Of a stretch of 64,000 nt of DNA, positions 8,863 through 17,961 are shown piece by piece (position 1 is the first letter of the stretch; each line of letters starts with the position of its first letter). The notes beneath the pieces were generated by a model, which was not told where the DNA came from, made no database searches, and was given only the letters and a program-made list of their open reading frames with translations. The position numbers and the translations under genes were made by a program. This stretch comes from Hyphomicrobiales bacterium (GTDB taxonomy: Bacteria > Pseudomonadota > Alphaproteobacteria > Rhizobiales > Rhizobiaceae): the NCBI GenBank assembly GCA_900466605.1, contig UBMU01000003.1:62001-126000 (forward strand), in the 5' to 3' direction.

Positions 8863-8959
8863 GTATCCCGCGAACCGAAAGAGATTCCGGGATCAACCGG
8901 TTGGCCTGCTTTCCGGAATCGTCTTGTCAATCACCTGAATCGAACGACGAAGCCTTGCG

Positions 8960-9178
8960 ATGATCCGCAAGCATTCCGCGACCTTGCACGGACACCGCAC
9001 CAGCTTCTCTCTCGAAGACGAATTCTGGACGGAGCTGAACGTGATCGCCAAGCAGCGCGCCATCCCGCTGGCAGCCCTGATCTCGGACATAGACGATCAG
9101 CGCCAACCCGAGAGCAACCTCTCCTCAGCGCTGCGTGTTCATGTCCTTCAGTGGCTGAAATCCAACAATATCGGCTAG
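8960..9178 (+). CDS. ribbon-helix-helix domain protein
   Basis: A 72-residue protein of the RHH_4 type: a short basic beta strand (HGHRTSFSLEDEFW), then two helices (ELNVIAKQRAIPLAALISDID and LSSALRVHVLQWLKSNN). Proteins of this type are conserved in alphaproteobacteria and resemble Arc/MetJ DNA-binding dimers, but target genes are unknown. The ribosome-binding site is weak. It follows DUF4169 by about 100 bases; the series sspB-DUF4169-RHH looks like a conserved neighbourhood. Convergent with the AsmA-like gene. Confidence 0.8.
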   Translation: MIRKHSATLHGHRTSFSLEDEFWTELNVIAKQRAIPLAALISDIDDQRQPESNLSSALRVHVLQWLKSNNIG

Positions 9179-9221
9179 CTCAGTTCGAAAGCTGGGGAAA
9201 TAGCGCGCCCGGAAGGCGCCC

Positions 9222-12200
9222 CTACTGCGGCATCTGCACGCCGGGCAGCCCCGGTACAGTTCCAAAATTCAGCGAGTTTTCCGGAGGCACCGCAAGCTGC
9301 TCTTGCGCCCGCCGCGCAGCATCCGCGGCAGCCTTCTCTTGCGCCGCCCTGGCGCGTTCCTCGGCATCCGCTTTCGCCTTGGCTTCTGCCTCAGCCTTTG
9401 CCTTCGCTTCGGCGGCCTGCCTGTCGCGCTCGGCCTTAGCAGCCAGATCTCTCAGACGTTGTTCCTCTGCCTGCCGCTCGGCCTCGAAGGCCGCAGCCTT
9501 CTGACGCTCCATATCATTGAACTTGTAGAGAGCCACTTCGCGGCGCAATCGCTGCTTTTCCAACACGTTCGACTGTAGGCGCTCGACGCGACGGCGCTCC
9601 CGCTCGAAGGCGCGTAGCGACAGGTAACCGGTGATATCGGTGACGTCCATGGTTCGCCCGGGCGAAGCAAGCAGCCCTGAAAAATCGAGGCGTACGGCTG
9701 GCTCGGCACCCGGAAGTACCTCACCGGCCGGATTCAGCGCGATGTTGAGCGACGCATTGATACGTTCCTGCGGCAGATCGATCTGGCCGTTGCCGACGAG
9801 TTTCGCCTGATCGGTGACCACGCTAACGTTCTGAAAGCGCAGCACGCCGTCCGTCACGTTAAACGGTATCGCCGTCGGAGGCAGCTTTGCCTCACCGTTG
9901 TTCAGCAAAGTCTCAACGATTGGATGAACCTTGCCGGCATTCAACTGGTCCTGCATCGGATCAGTCGCGGCCAGCAATGGCGCCAACATACCGAGATTGA
10001 GACCGCGAACGCTTGTATCACCCAGCCGAATCTCACCGGAGCCGTTAAGCGAACCGACGATGTCCTTCATCGACTTGCCAGACGCCTCCGCAGAGAGTGC
10101 CAGGCCAAACTTGCCGTTGGCGACGGGCGCTCCATCGCGCGACCATACGACGCCCGCCAGATCAGCATCCCCAACCGCCAGCTTGGTCTGGAGGAAACCG
10201 GTCCCGTCGGCGTTGGTAAGAAGCAAGCTACCGCTGAGGCTGCCGCCATCCCAGCCACCCTTGATATCGTTCAGCTGCAGTTCGTCGCCCTTGTAAGCCA
10301 CGTTGGAGGTGAAATCCGAAATCGCACTCGACCAGCCTGGCCAGAACTGTTTGGCGGACAGCTTGAGATTGACGTTCATGTCCTTGAAGACGGGAAGGCC
10401 AAGTGCCGCACTGGACAGATCCCCGGTCGCAGCATCCGTCATCGGTCCGTAGACCGCCTCGCCAAGCCACACCGCATCGACCTTGGCGAGAGCCAGCTCA
10501 CCCGAGGCCGTCGTCGTTTCCGCCTTGCGCTCGACCGTCAGCGCGCCACCGAACTCATTGTCGGCGGCATGCCCTGCAATATTCGCGAACGCGATCTTGT
10601 CGCTGTCGATCGTCGCATTCGTCGTCAGCTTGAACGGCAAGCCTGTTCCCATCTGGGGCACGGCAATGCCATTCATGACAAGATACGGATCGAGGTCCGC
10701 GCTCTCCAGCGACACCGCAAGCTGTCCGTTCATAAAGGCCTGCGGGCGAACATCGACCTTCCCGCCCGCCGTAAACGAAGTGCGGTCGGTGGCAAATGTC
10801 AGTTGAGCATCGGCAGGGTCGGTGCCCTCAGCCTGCACCTTGAGCGTCAAACGTCCATTTGCATCCGCATCCACCGGCAGAGGATCGAGACCTGCCTGTC
10901 CAAACAGGATGGACGTGACGCTGTTCTCCAGCGTTGCCTCGAGGCTCGTCGTCCCCTTACCCGTCAGCGCCAGAAGATCCGACATGCGGTAATCGAGGTT
11001 GACGCGGCTGCCGTTGCTCACCCCCGCCAGCGTCAGGGTCAGGCCGTCGCCCTCATCGCCTCCGAGCGTCAACGCTCCGCGCAGCGCTGTGTTGGTGTAC
11101 CACGCGGCATTGCGCACGAGCCGGTCCATGACCGGATGCTGCGGCAGATGCTGCTTGAGCATCGCGAAGAATGAGCCGGGATCGGCCGATTTGAATGTGA
11201 TTTCCCCTGAGCCCTTGTAATCCACTAGCGATCCCTCGGCGCGACCGGTTGCGGTCACTTCGGCACCCGCCAGGTTCTTGACGGAGAGCTTCTGGACCGC
11301 GAGCGCCCCATCGGCAATTGCAAAGCTGGTCTCGACCTCCGCCGCCTCAACACCAAAGGCTGTAAACTTGTCGGCTCTGAGCTGGGCGTTGATTTTGTGA
11401 TCGAGCACGTTGTCGCCGGCATCCTGCCCCGTAAACAGCCCTGTCAGCGCACGTAGCGCATCCAGATCAAGTGTGTCGCCGGCGAGCGCGACATCCAGCG
11501 TCGGCGCCTGATTTGCGACCACCTGGCGATCCAGCTTGCCCTTGAGCGTCGCTTGTCCGATCGCAATTTCCAGGTTTTCGAATGTCTGGCGATCATGCGT
11601 AAGATTGACATCAGCGGAAAAGCCCGCGCGCCGCAACTGTCGGATCGCCGGATCGACAGAGCCTGCAAGCCAAGCCGCCAGCCCTGTCGGCTGGTTGGAT
11701 GCCACCGTAATCTGGCCCACGAAGGATGGCTGCCCCTGCAGATTGAGCTTGCCTTGGCCTTCCACCTGCGTACGCCCCGGAAGCGTCCCGACAACATTGT
11801 CGATGGTCCAGCCCTTTCCAGCCGGTTCTACATCGAGCTGGATGTCGCGGATCGTCGTGTCGCCTGCAACGATCGCGGGCAACCGGACGCTTGCCTTCCC
11901 CGGCACCTGAGGCACGGGCACTTGCGAAACGATCTGAATCAGCGCGTTCAAGCGCTGCCGGGCAGAAAGGCCGGGATCACGCGTCGTCTTGCCATTCGCG
12001 CCCTGATTGCCGATGCGATTGACGTCGATCTGCTGACCATTCGCAATCAGCAGGAACTGCGGCTTGTTTCCGGTGTCCAGCGTCGCCTCGCCCGTGACCA
12101 CATATGGATCATCGACGGCTCCGACTTCCAGGCGATATTCTGGTATCCGAACGCTCTCATTCGTAAGTTCGAACTTCCCCTTCAGTCGCGGAGGCACGTC

Positions 12201-12965
12201 TGCCTTGTCGGTCTTCCTGCCATTCCGGTTCTCGATCGATGCCGAAACCGTTCCCTGATAATTCGGCTTGCTATCGACCAGCTTCAACTCACCGTCGAGA
12301 TCGACTGTCACCGGTTGCCTATCGGGCTGCAGTCGCGTGCGCATCCGCAGGACTCCATTCTCGTCCGGCTGATTGCTGGCGATCATGAAGTTACCATGGG
12401 CGCCGTCCAGCGCCGCATCGCCTTCGATCCTCCACGGCCCGGCAAGCGATTTCGCCGACATTTCGGCGTTCAGACCCGTAATGTGCCGCGACCGCCCCGA
12501 CTGATCATCGATGAACTGAATATCACCGCCGCTGACATGGACGTTCTCGAGAACAACTGTCCTGGCTGGAATCTCGGGCTGGCTGCCGCGGGTCCAGTCG
12601 AGCGTGCCGTCCTTCAGCAGTCTCAACTTCACCTTCGGATTGACCACACGCATGTCGAAGATCAACGCTTCGCCCGATAGGAAAGGTGCAAGTTCCGCAT
12701 CCATGGAGAACTGCTCGACCTGCACGATCGGCGATCCGTCAAGCTCCTGCCCGACGCGCACGTCATGCAGCGTCACCGAGGGAAACGGCAGAAGACGCGC
12801 ATCCACCGCACCGTGCACAACGACCTTCTTGCCGATAATCCGGCTCGCCTGATCCTCGAAGTTCTTTCGGAAGTCGGTCCAGTCGATAAAAAGTGGCGCC
12901 AGCAGCGCCACGAACAGCGCCACGACAATCACTCCGCCCAAAAAGACGAGAAACCGGCCTACCAA
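9222..12965 (-). CDS. giant AsmA-like envelope protein with a charged C-terminal helix
   Basis: A 1247-residue AsmA-family protein. The family is anchored in the inner membrane with a long periplasmic beta structure, and is implicated in outer-membrane lipid homeostasis. One membrane segment lies at residues 5-27, followed by the typical FIDWTDFRKNFEDQASRIIGKKV start. The conserved AsmA C-terminal domain ends near 1115 (LPQERINASLNIALNP). After it comes an unusual 107-residue Ala/Glu/Lys/Arg-rich segment (about 1118-1224) predicted as one continuous helix, then a Pro/Gly end. Translation seems to begin at TTG 12965, with GGAG about ten bases upstream and the membrane segment starting at once. 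Exact role and lipid substrate are unknown. Confidence 0.85.
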   Translation of the reverse strand: MVGRFLVFLGGVIVVALFVALLAPLFIDWTDFRKNFEDQASRIIGKKVVVHGAVDARLLPFPSVTLHDVRVGQELDGSPIVQVEQFSMDAELAPFLSGEALIFDMRVVNPKVKLRLLKDGTLDWTRGSQPEIPARTVVLENVHVSGGDIQFIDDQSGRSRHITGLNAEMSAKSLAGPWRIEGDAALDGAHGNFMIASNQPDENGVLRMRTRLQPDRQPVTVDLDGELKLVDSKPNYQGTVSASIENRNGRKTDKADVPPRLKGKFELTNESVRIPEYRLEVGAVDDPYVVTGEATLDTGNKPQFLLIANGQQIDVNRIGNQGANGKTTRDPGLSARQRLNALIQIVSQVPVPQVPGKASVRLPAIVAGDTTIRDIQLDVEPAGKGWTIDNVVGTLPGRTQVEGQGKLNLQGQPSFVGQITVASNQPTGLAAWLAGSVDPAIRQLRRAGFSADVNLTHDRQTFENLEIAIGQATLKGKLDRQVVANQAPTLDVALAGDTLDLDALRALTGLFTGQDAGDNVLDHKINAQLRADKFTAFGVEAAEVETSFAIADGALAVQKLSVKNLAGAEVTATGRAEGSLVDYKGSGEITFKSADPGSFFAMLKQHLPQHPVMDRLVRNAAWYTNTALRGALTLGGDEGDGLTLTLAGVSNGSRVNLDYRMSDLLALTGKGTTSLEATLENSVTSILFGQAGLDPLPVDADANGRLTLKVQAEGTDPADAQLTFATDRTSFTAGGKVDVRPQAFMNGQLAVSLESADLDPYLVMNGIAVPQMGTGLPFKLTTNATIDSDKIAFANIAGHAADNEFGGALTVERKAETTTASGELALAKVDAVWLGEAVYGPMTDAATGDLSSAALGLPVFKDMNVNLKLSAKQFWPGWSSAISDFTSNVAYKGDELQLNDIKGGWDGGSLSGSLLLTNADGTGFLQTKLAVGDADLAGVVWSRDGAPVANGKFGLALSAEASGKSMKDIVGSLNGSGEIRLGDTSVRGLNLGMLAPLLAATDPMQDQLNAGKVHPIVETLLNNGEAKLPPTAIPFNVTDGVLRFQNVSVVTDQAKLVGNGQIDLPQERINASLNIALNPAGEVLPGAEPAVRLDFSGLLASPGRTMDVTDITGYLSLRAFERERRRVERLQSNVLEKQRLRREVALYKFNDMERQKAAAFEAERQAEEQRLRDLAAKAERDRQAAEAKAKAEAEAKAKADAEERARAAQEKAAADAARRAQEQLAVPPENSLNFGTVPGLPGVQMPQ

Positions 12966-13014
12966 CTCAACAATTCTCCATTCGGGAATCCAACGCGGAC
13001 ACTAGAGTACTATA

Positions 13015-13039
13015 CTGAAAGCTGTGAAGCAGCTTTCAG
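13015..13039. repeat. perfect inverted repeat between two reverse-strand genes
   Basis: CTGAAAGCTG / CAGCTTTCAG, 10 bp with a 5-base loop, in the 184-base gap between the FAD oxidase and the AsmA-like gene. No T-run follows on either strand. It could end the upstream transcript or bind a regulator of asmA. Confidence 0.5.
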
Positions 13040-13149
13040 GCAACATCATGCTCTATTTGCTTGATTTGGAGATGAATTCGCCTCGCACCCCAATCATTCC
13101 CCGTAGCTTGAATCCCGGCTGTTATGCAAGAGAAACAGAATGTTCGTTT

Positions 13150-14562
13150 TCAGGCACGCCGGAATATCTTACCCGGATTGAAGATATTGTCGGGATCGAG
13201 CGATTTCTTGACCTGTCGCATCAATTCGACCGTGCCGCCGAGCTCCTCTTCGAGGAATGCCATCTTGCCTTGACCTATGCCGTGCTCACCGGTGCACGTG
13301 CCGTCCATGGCCAAAGCGCGGGCGTTGAGGCGGCCGACAAAAGCTTCGGCCACACCGATGCCCTCCTCCGTTTTGTCGTCGAACAACAGTAGCACATGGA
13401 AGTTGCCGTCGCCGGCATGCCCGACGATCATCGCCAGCAGACCATGTTCCTCGATGTCGGCCTGCGTTTCGCCGATACAGTCGGCAAGGCGGGAAATCGG
13501 CACACAGACATCGGTCGAAAGCGCTGCCATCTCAGGCGCCAGCGCCCGCGATGCCCAATAGGCATCATGCCGCGCCTTCCAGAGCTTGCTGCGTTCCTCG
13601 GCGTTCACGGTCCACGAAAACGCACCGCCTCCACATTCAGAAGCGATCTCGGCGAATTGCTCCGATTGCAGCGCAACGGTTTCATCGGTGCCGTGAAACT
13701 CAAGGAATAGCGTCGGCTTTTCCTCATAGCTAAGCTTTGAGTAGGCATTGCAGGCACGGATCTGCAGTGCATCAAGAAGTTCGATGCGCGCCACCGGAAT
13801 GCCCATCTGAATGGTCATGATCACCGCATCGCAGGCAGCTCGAACTGTCGGAAACGCGCAGACGCCACCGCCGATCTTTTGCGGAATACCCTGCAGCCGC
13901 AGCGTCACGGAGGTCAGGATGCCAAGCGTACCCTCTGCGCCAACGAAGAGTCGGGTCATGTCGTAGCCGGCGGAGGACTTGCGTGCACGTCGCGCCGTGC
14001 GGATTTCTTCACCGTTCGCTGTGACCGCCGTTACGGCGAGCACATTGTCCTTCATTGTACCGTAGCGAACGGCATTCGTTCCGGACGCTCGCGTCGAGGT
14101 CATGCCGCCGATCGAGGCATTTGCCCCCGGATCGATCGGGAAGAACAGACCGGTATCGCGGAGATATATGTTGAGTTCCTCGCGCGTCACACCTGGCTCG
14201 ACGGTGCAATCCAGATCTTCAGCGTTGACTTCAAGAACTCGGTTCATGCGGCTGAAATCGATCGATATGCCGCCATTGGGCGCATTGACCTGCCCTTCCA
14301 GCGACGAGCCCGTCCCGAAGCCGATCACAGGCACCTTGTGTTCAGCGCAAATCTTCACCGCAACCTTCACGTCGTCGGCGCTTTCGGCAAAGAGCACGCC
14401 GTCGGGCAGCTGCGCCGGAATGTAGGTAGTGGTGTGCGCGTGCTGTGCCCGAAAGGCTTCGCCGGTCTGGAATCGCTCGCCGAAGCTCTGCTTCAGGACG
14501 CCGAGAGCAGCCGCAATGCCTGCCTCGTTCCGTGCCCCGGTCTTTGCATCTTTGAGCGCCAT
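13150..14562 (-). CDS. FAD-linked oxidase, D-lactate / glycolate dehydrogenase type (GlcD-like)
   Basis: A 470-residue flavoprotein with an N-terminal FAD_binding_4 domain and C-terminal FAD-oxidase_C domain, the pair found in D-lactate and D-2-hydroxyacid dehydrogenases and GlcD. Landmarks are VIGFGTGSSLEGQV, the long FAD loop FFPIDPGANASIGGMTSTRA, EGTLGILTSVTLRL, and the late GEHGIGQGKM motif. The start is the ATG at 14562 with AAGGAG upstream, not the open frame further out. It oxidises a 2-hydroxy acid and passes electrons to the respiratory chain, but the substrate cannot be fixed. Downstream of the aldo/keto reductase by 110 bases on the same strand, so possibly cotranscribed. Confidence 0.87.
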   Translation of the reverse strand: MALKDAKTGARNEAGIAAALGVLKQSFGERFQTGEAFRAQHAHTTTYIPAQLPDGVLFAESADDVKVAVKICAEHKVPVIGFGTGSSLEGQVNAPNGGISIDFSRMNRVLEVNAEDLDCTVEPGVTREELNIYLRDTGLFFPIDPGANASIGGMTSTRASGTNAVRYGTMKDNVLAVTAVTANGEEIRTARRARKSSAGYDMTRLFVGAEGTLGILTSVTLRLQGIPQKIGGGVCAFPTVRAACDAVIMTIQMGIPVARIELLDALQIRACNAYSKLSYEEKPTLFLEFHGTDETVALQSEQFAEIASECGGGAFSWTVNAEERSKLWKARHDAYWASRALAPEMAALSTDVCVPISRLADCIGETQADIEEHGLLAMIVGHAGDGNFHVLLLFDDKTEEGIGVAEAFVGRLNARALAMDGTCTGEHGIGQGKMAFLEEELGGTVELMRQVKKSLDPDNIFNPGKIFRRA

Positions 14563-14671
14563 CTCTTTGATCTCCTTAACCTTCGCCGCCCGGAGGCCGT
14601 TTTGGTATGAGACATGAGACAGCGCCTGTCTAGTGCAAGATTGGCGGCAACAGTCCTCTGTCGAAGGCCTT

Positions 14672-15706
14672 TCAGACCAACGGCGGATTGAGCCGCGCAA
14701 AAGCCTCCTGCCTACGGTAGGGGAAGTATGGATAAGGCGCCGTCACTGCACTCGCTTTATCGAGTTTCAGCACGTGCTCCTTCGACAACGACCAACCTAC
14801 GGCACCGAGATTTTGCCGCAACTGCTCTTCGTTGCGCGCACCGATGATAACGCTGGCGACCGTCGGACGGCCGATCAGCCAATTGAGCGCGATCTGGGGA
14901 ACGGTCTTGCCCGTCTCTTCTGAAATGTCGAAAAGCGCATCAACGATATCGTACAGCTTCTCATCATCCACCGGCGGCCCGTAATCGGCCGTCTGGTGCA
15001 GCCGGCTGCCTTCCGGTAGAGGTTGACCACGACGAATCTTGCCGGTCAGACGACCCCAGGCAAGCGGACTCCACACCAATGCGCCGACGCCCTGATCTGC
15101 GGCGAGCGGCATCAATTCCCATTCGTAGTCCCTACCCGCAAGCGAATAGTAAACCTGATGCGCAACATAACGGGGATAGCCTTGACGCTCCGCAATGCCG
15201 AGCGACTTCATCAGCTGCCATCCCGAGAAATTCGAGACGCCCGCATAGCGGATTTTCCCCGCCACAATCAGACCGTCCAACGTTGCAAGCACCTCTTCCA
15301 CTGGTGTGGAGGCGTCGAAAGCATGAAGCTGAAGCAGGTCGATATAGTCCGTTCCGAGGCGCTTCAACGCCTCGTCCGTCGAGCGGATGAGGCGTGAGCG
15401 AGATGTTCCCCAATCAGCTGGACCATCGCCCATCGGTAGTGCGATCTTGGTTGAGAGCAGCACAGCATCACGCCGGCCGGTGATCGCCTGGCCAAGAACT
15501 TCCTCGGAGGCCCCGGCCGAATAGACATCTGCGGTGTCGAAGAGATTGACGCCCGCCTCCATCGAGATATCGATCAGACGTCGGGCTTCCGCGGCATCCG
15601 TATTGCCCCATGCGCCGAAGAGTGGACCCATGCCCCCGAACGCTCCCGCGCCGAAGCTCAATACCGGCACCCTTAGGCCGGATGCGCCGAGATTTCTATA
15701 TTCCAT
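14672..15706 (-). CDS. aldo/keto reductase
   Basis: A 344-residue NADPH-dependent TIM-barrel oxidoreductase of the AKR superfamily. The catalytic tetrad is present: Asp57, Tyr62 (FDTADVYSAG), Lys87 (LSTKIAL) and His128 (LLQLHAFD). The start EYRNLGASGLRVPVLSFG is typical of the YghZ/voltage-channel-beta-like branch. GGAG eight bases before the ATG supports the start. It is divergent from a LysR regulator with a 94-base shared control region, the usual sign that the regulator controls it. Substrate is probably an aldehyde or ketone of unknown identity. Confidence 0.88.
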   Translation of the reverse strand: MEYRNLGASGLRVPVLSFGAGAFGGMGPLFGAWGNTDAAEARRLIDISMEAGVNLFDTADVYSAGASEEVLGQAITGRRDAVLLSTKIALPMGDGPADWGTSRSRLIRSTDEALKRLGTDYIDLLQLHAFDASTPVEEVLATLDGLIVAGKIRYAGVSNFSGWQLMKSLGIAERQGYPRYVAHQVYYSLAGRDYEWELMPLAADQGVGALVWSPLAWGRLTGKIRRGQPLPEGSRLHQTADYGPPVDDEKLYDIVDALFDISEETGKTVPQIALNWLIGRPTVASVIIGARNEEQLRQNLGAVGWSLSKEHVLKLDKASAVTAPYPYFPYRRQEAFARLNPPLV

Positions 15707-15784
15707 AGCCGGTCTCCTGTTGCTGTGCTGAGAAGATAGACATTGAACTAGCGGTGATATAGATTGCCGAACGGAAAGCTATTT

Positions 15785-15799
15785 ATGAATTGAATTCAT
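15785..15799. promoter_or_regulatory. 15-bp perfect palindrome, candidate operator of the AKR/LysR pair
   Basis: ATGAATTGAATTCAT is a perfect 7+1+7 inverted repeat in the divergent control region, ending one base before the lysR ATG. The position fits an autoregulatory site. It also means the region where a ribosome-binding site would be expected is occupied by the palindrome. Confidence 0.6.
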
Positions 15800-15800
15800 C

Positions 15801-16703
15801 ATGAGCCGTCAGGACGTCAATCGCTCGGGCGAGATGGAAGTCTTTGTGCGTGCCGTCGAGCTCGGCGGCTTCACCGCAGCTGCCCGTGCGTTTCGCATGA
15901 CGCCCTCCGCCGTCAGCAAACTCGTGGCGCGGCTTGAGTCACGCCTAGGTGCGCGCCTTGTCAACCGTTCCACCCGAAAATTGCACCTGACTCCGGAAGG
16001 CGCTGCCTTCTACGAGCGCAGCGTTTCAATCCTTGCAGATATAGCGGAGGCTGAGCGCTACGCGTCCGCCGGCGAACGGGCCACCGGTCCTATCCGCATC
16101 AATACCAGCGCATCCTTCGGCCATCACATTCTTGCGCCGCTGGTCTCCGATTTTCTGGCGCTCCATCCAGCAGTGACACTCGACATCTCTCACACCGACA
16201 CCATCGTCGACCTCGTGGAGGATCGAGCCGATGTAGCAATCCGCGCCGGGCCACTGAAGAGCTCGAGCCTGATCGCCCGCAAACTCGGCATCACTGGAAA
16301 TCTGATCGTGGCGTCACCGGCGTACCTGAAGCGCGAGGGCGAACCGAAAACGATCGCTGACCTGAAGCATCACCGACGTATCGGCTTTTCCTATGCTCGA
16401 AGCGTTCAGGGCTGGCCTCTGCGCCACGATAGTGAAACCGTTACCCTGCCAATCACACCAGGCATACAGGTGGGCGACGGCGAAGCGATGCGATACATGG
16501 CATTGTCAGGAGCGGGCCTTGTCCGCCTGGCTGCCTTTACCGTGCGTTCGGATATAGAGGCGGGGCGGCTGGTTCCTGTTCTTGAGGATAACAACCCCGG
16601 CGATATCGAAGAATTCTACGCCGTCTACATCGGCCAGGGCGGTCCTTTGCCGGCCCGTGTGCGGGCACTGCTCGACTTCTTGGCGGACCGCGTCACTCTC
16701 TGA
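15801..16703 (+). CDS. LysR-family transcriptional regulator
   Basis: A 300-residue LTTR. Residues about 12-70 form the winged helix-turn-helix (MEVFVRAVELGGFTAAARAF ... SAVSKLVARLESRLGARLVNRSTRKLHLTPEG), and the rest is the periplasmic-binding-protein-like effector domain (ATGPIRINTSASFGHHILAPL). Such regulators usually repress themselves and activate the divergent gene when an inducer binds, here the aldo/keto reductase. The ATG at 15801 lacks a good ribosome-binding site; the Met at codon 12 is an alternative. Inducer unknown. Confidence 0.88.
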   Translation: MSRQDVNRSGEMEVFVRAVELGGFTAAARAFRMTPSAVSKLVARLESRLGARLVNRSTRKLHLTPEGAAFYERSVSILADIAEAERYASAGERATGPIRINTSASFGHHILAPLVSDFLALHPAVTLDISHTDTIVDLVEDRADVAIRAGPLKSSSLIARKLGITGNLIVASPAYLKREGEPKTIADLKHHRRIGFSYARSVQGWPLRHDSETVTLPITPGIQVGDGEAMRYMALSGAGLVRLAAFTVRSDIEAGRLVPVLEDNNPGDIEEFYAVYIGQGGPLPARVRALLDFLADRVTL

Positions 16704-16854
16704 CGTTACGAGACCCGTAGCATTTCGCAATTGACCCCTTCCATGGCTGGCGCCTATATCGGCTCATTGTCGTCCGGCTTCTCCAGCCGGCCTTTTTGCC
16801 AGCCACTGCTGCTCTCCTCTTTCGCCTCGGTCGCGGTTTCAGCATTGGCAAGAC

Positions 16855-17961
16855 ATGCACGGGACCATGCCGTTGTACGATGCAAGCCGCTTCCTTCGAT
16901 ACGCCAGCCTACCGCGGTGGGTACTCTTGTTCAGCATCTCGACCCTGCTTGTCGTCGGGCTTGAAATGCTGGGTCTGCCGGCTTCACTCCTGATCGGTCC
17001 GATGGTCGCAGCGATCATTCTTGCCTTATCCATCGGCCAGGGATCGCTCCGCGTACCGCGCTGGCCGCTGCTCCTTGGACAAGCGCTCGTGGGCTTCCTG
17101 ATGGCGCGGGCCATAACGGTCGATATCCTGCAAACGATGGCGACCGACGCCCCGCTCTTTCTAGCGATGATCTTCTCCGTCATCGTCGCAGCCGCCGGAC
17201 TTGGCTGGCTGCTGACGCGCTGGCAGGTCTTACCCGGCACAACAGCCGTCTGGGGCTCTTCGCCCGGCGCAGCATCCGCAATGGTAATCATGTCAGAGGC
17301 ATACGGCGCCGACGCGCGCCTGGTCGCTTTCATGCAGTATCTCCGCGTGGTCTTCGTCGCGGTGGCCGCCTCGGTCGTTTCCCGTCTCTGGGTTGCCGCC
17401 GATGGTGGCGAGCCGCCGGCGGTCATCCTCTTCCCGCCAGTCGACTGGCAGGCCCTGGCCGCCACTATCGCCCTCACATGCCTGTCAGCCTATGTTGCTG
17501 TCCGCTGTCGCATACAGGGCGGAACGATCATCGTGCCGCTCTTGCTTGGTTCACTTCTCCAGGGCTTCGGCCTGCTCAAGATCGAACTTCCGCTATGGCT
17601 GTTAGCGATCAGCTATGCTCTGATCGGCTGGAGTATTGGCCTGCGCTTCACCCGCAGCATTGTCATGCATGCCGCCCGTGCCCTGCCCCGGGTTGCCGCC
17701 TCCATCCTGCTGCTGATGTCGATATGCGGCTGCATGGCCTTTGCGCTGCACAAATTCGCCGGCATCGATCCACTTACGGCTTACCTCGCGACCAGCCCCG
17801 GCGGTGCCGATTCCGTCGCCATCATCGCTGCGTCGAGCGACGTTGACATGCCTTTCGTGATGGCAATGCAAACCGGCCGCTTCCTGTTAATTCTGTTTAC
17901 CGGTCCAATGTTGGCACGCTTTATCGCCCGACGTTCCGGCCTGGCGGAGAAACCCTTCTGA
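16855..17961 (+). CDS. AbrB-family multi-spanning membrane protein
   Basis: A 368-residue protein of the AbrB membrane family (Pfam AbrB, unrelated to the Bacillus regulator), once described as an ammonia monooxygenase regulator. I see about ten hydrophobic segments arranged as two related halves, each with the LGxxLVGxxMAR-type segment and a SPGGADSVAIIAA or SPGAASAMVIMSE motif. The repeated SPGxA motif suggests an internal duplication and a transporter fold. Function is unproven. The start is uncertain between 16855 and the Met at 16867. Its last 41 bases overlap the end of the convergent AraC gene. Confidence 0.8.
   Translation: MHGTMPLYDASRFLRYASLPRWVLLFSISTLLVVGLEMLGLPASLLIGPMVAAIILALSIGQGSLRVPRWPLLLGQALVGFLMARAITVDILQTMATDAPLFLAMIFSVIVAAAGLGWLLTRWQVLPGTTAVWGSSPGAASAMVIMSEAYGADARLVAFMQYLRVVFVAVAASVVSRLWVAADGGEPPAVILFPPVDWQALAATIALTCLSAYVAVRCRIQGGTIIVPLLLGSLLQGFGLLKIELPLWLLAISYALIGWSIGLRFTRSIVMHAARALPRVAASILLLMSICGCMAFALHKFAGIDPLTAYLATSPGGADSVAIIAASSDVDMPFVMAMQTGRFLLILFTGPMLARFIARRSGLAEKPF

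Noticed and set aside
9924-11174. Forward-strand open frame of 416 codons
   Set aside because: It lies entirely antisense to the AsmA-like gene. Its translation is rich in Arg, His and Gln and resembles no family; high GC keeps such frames open.
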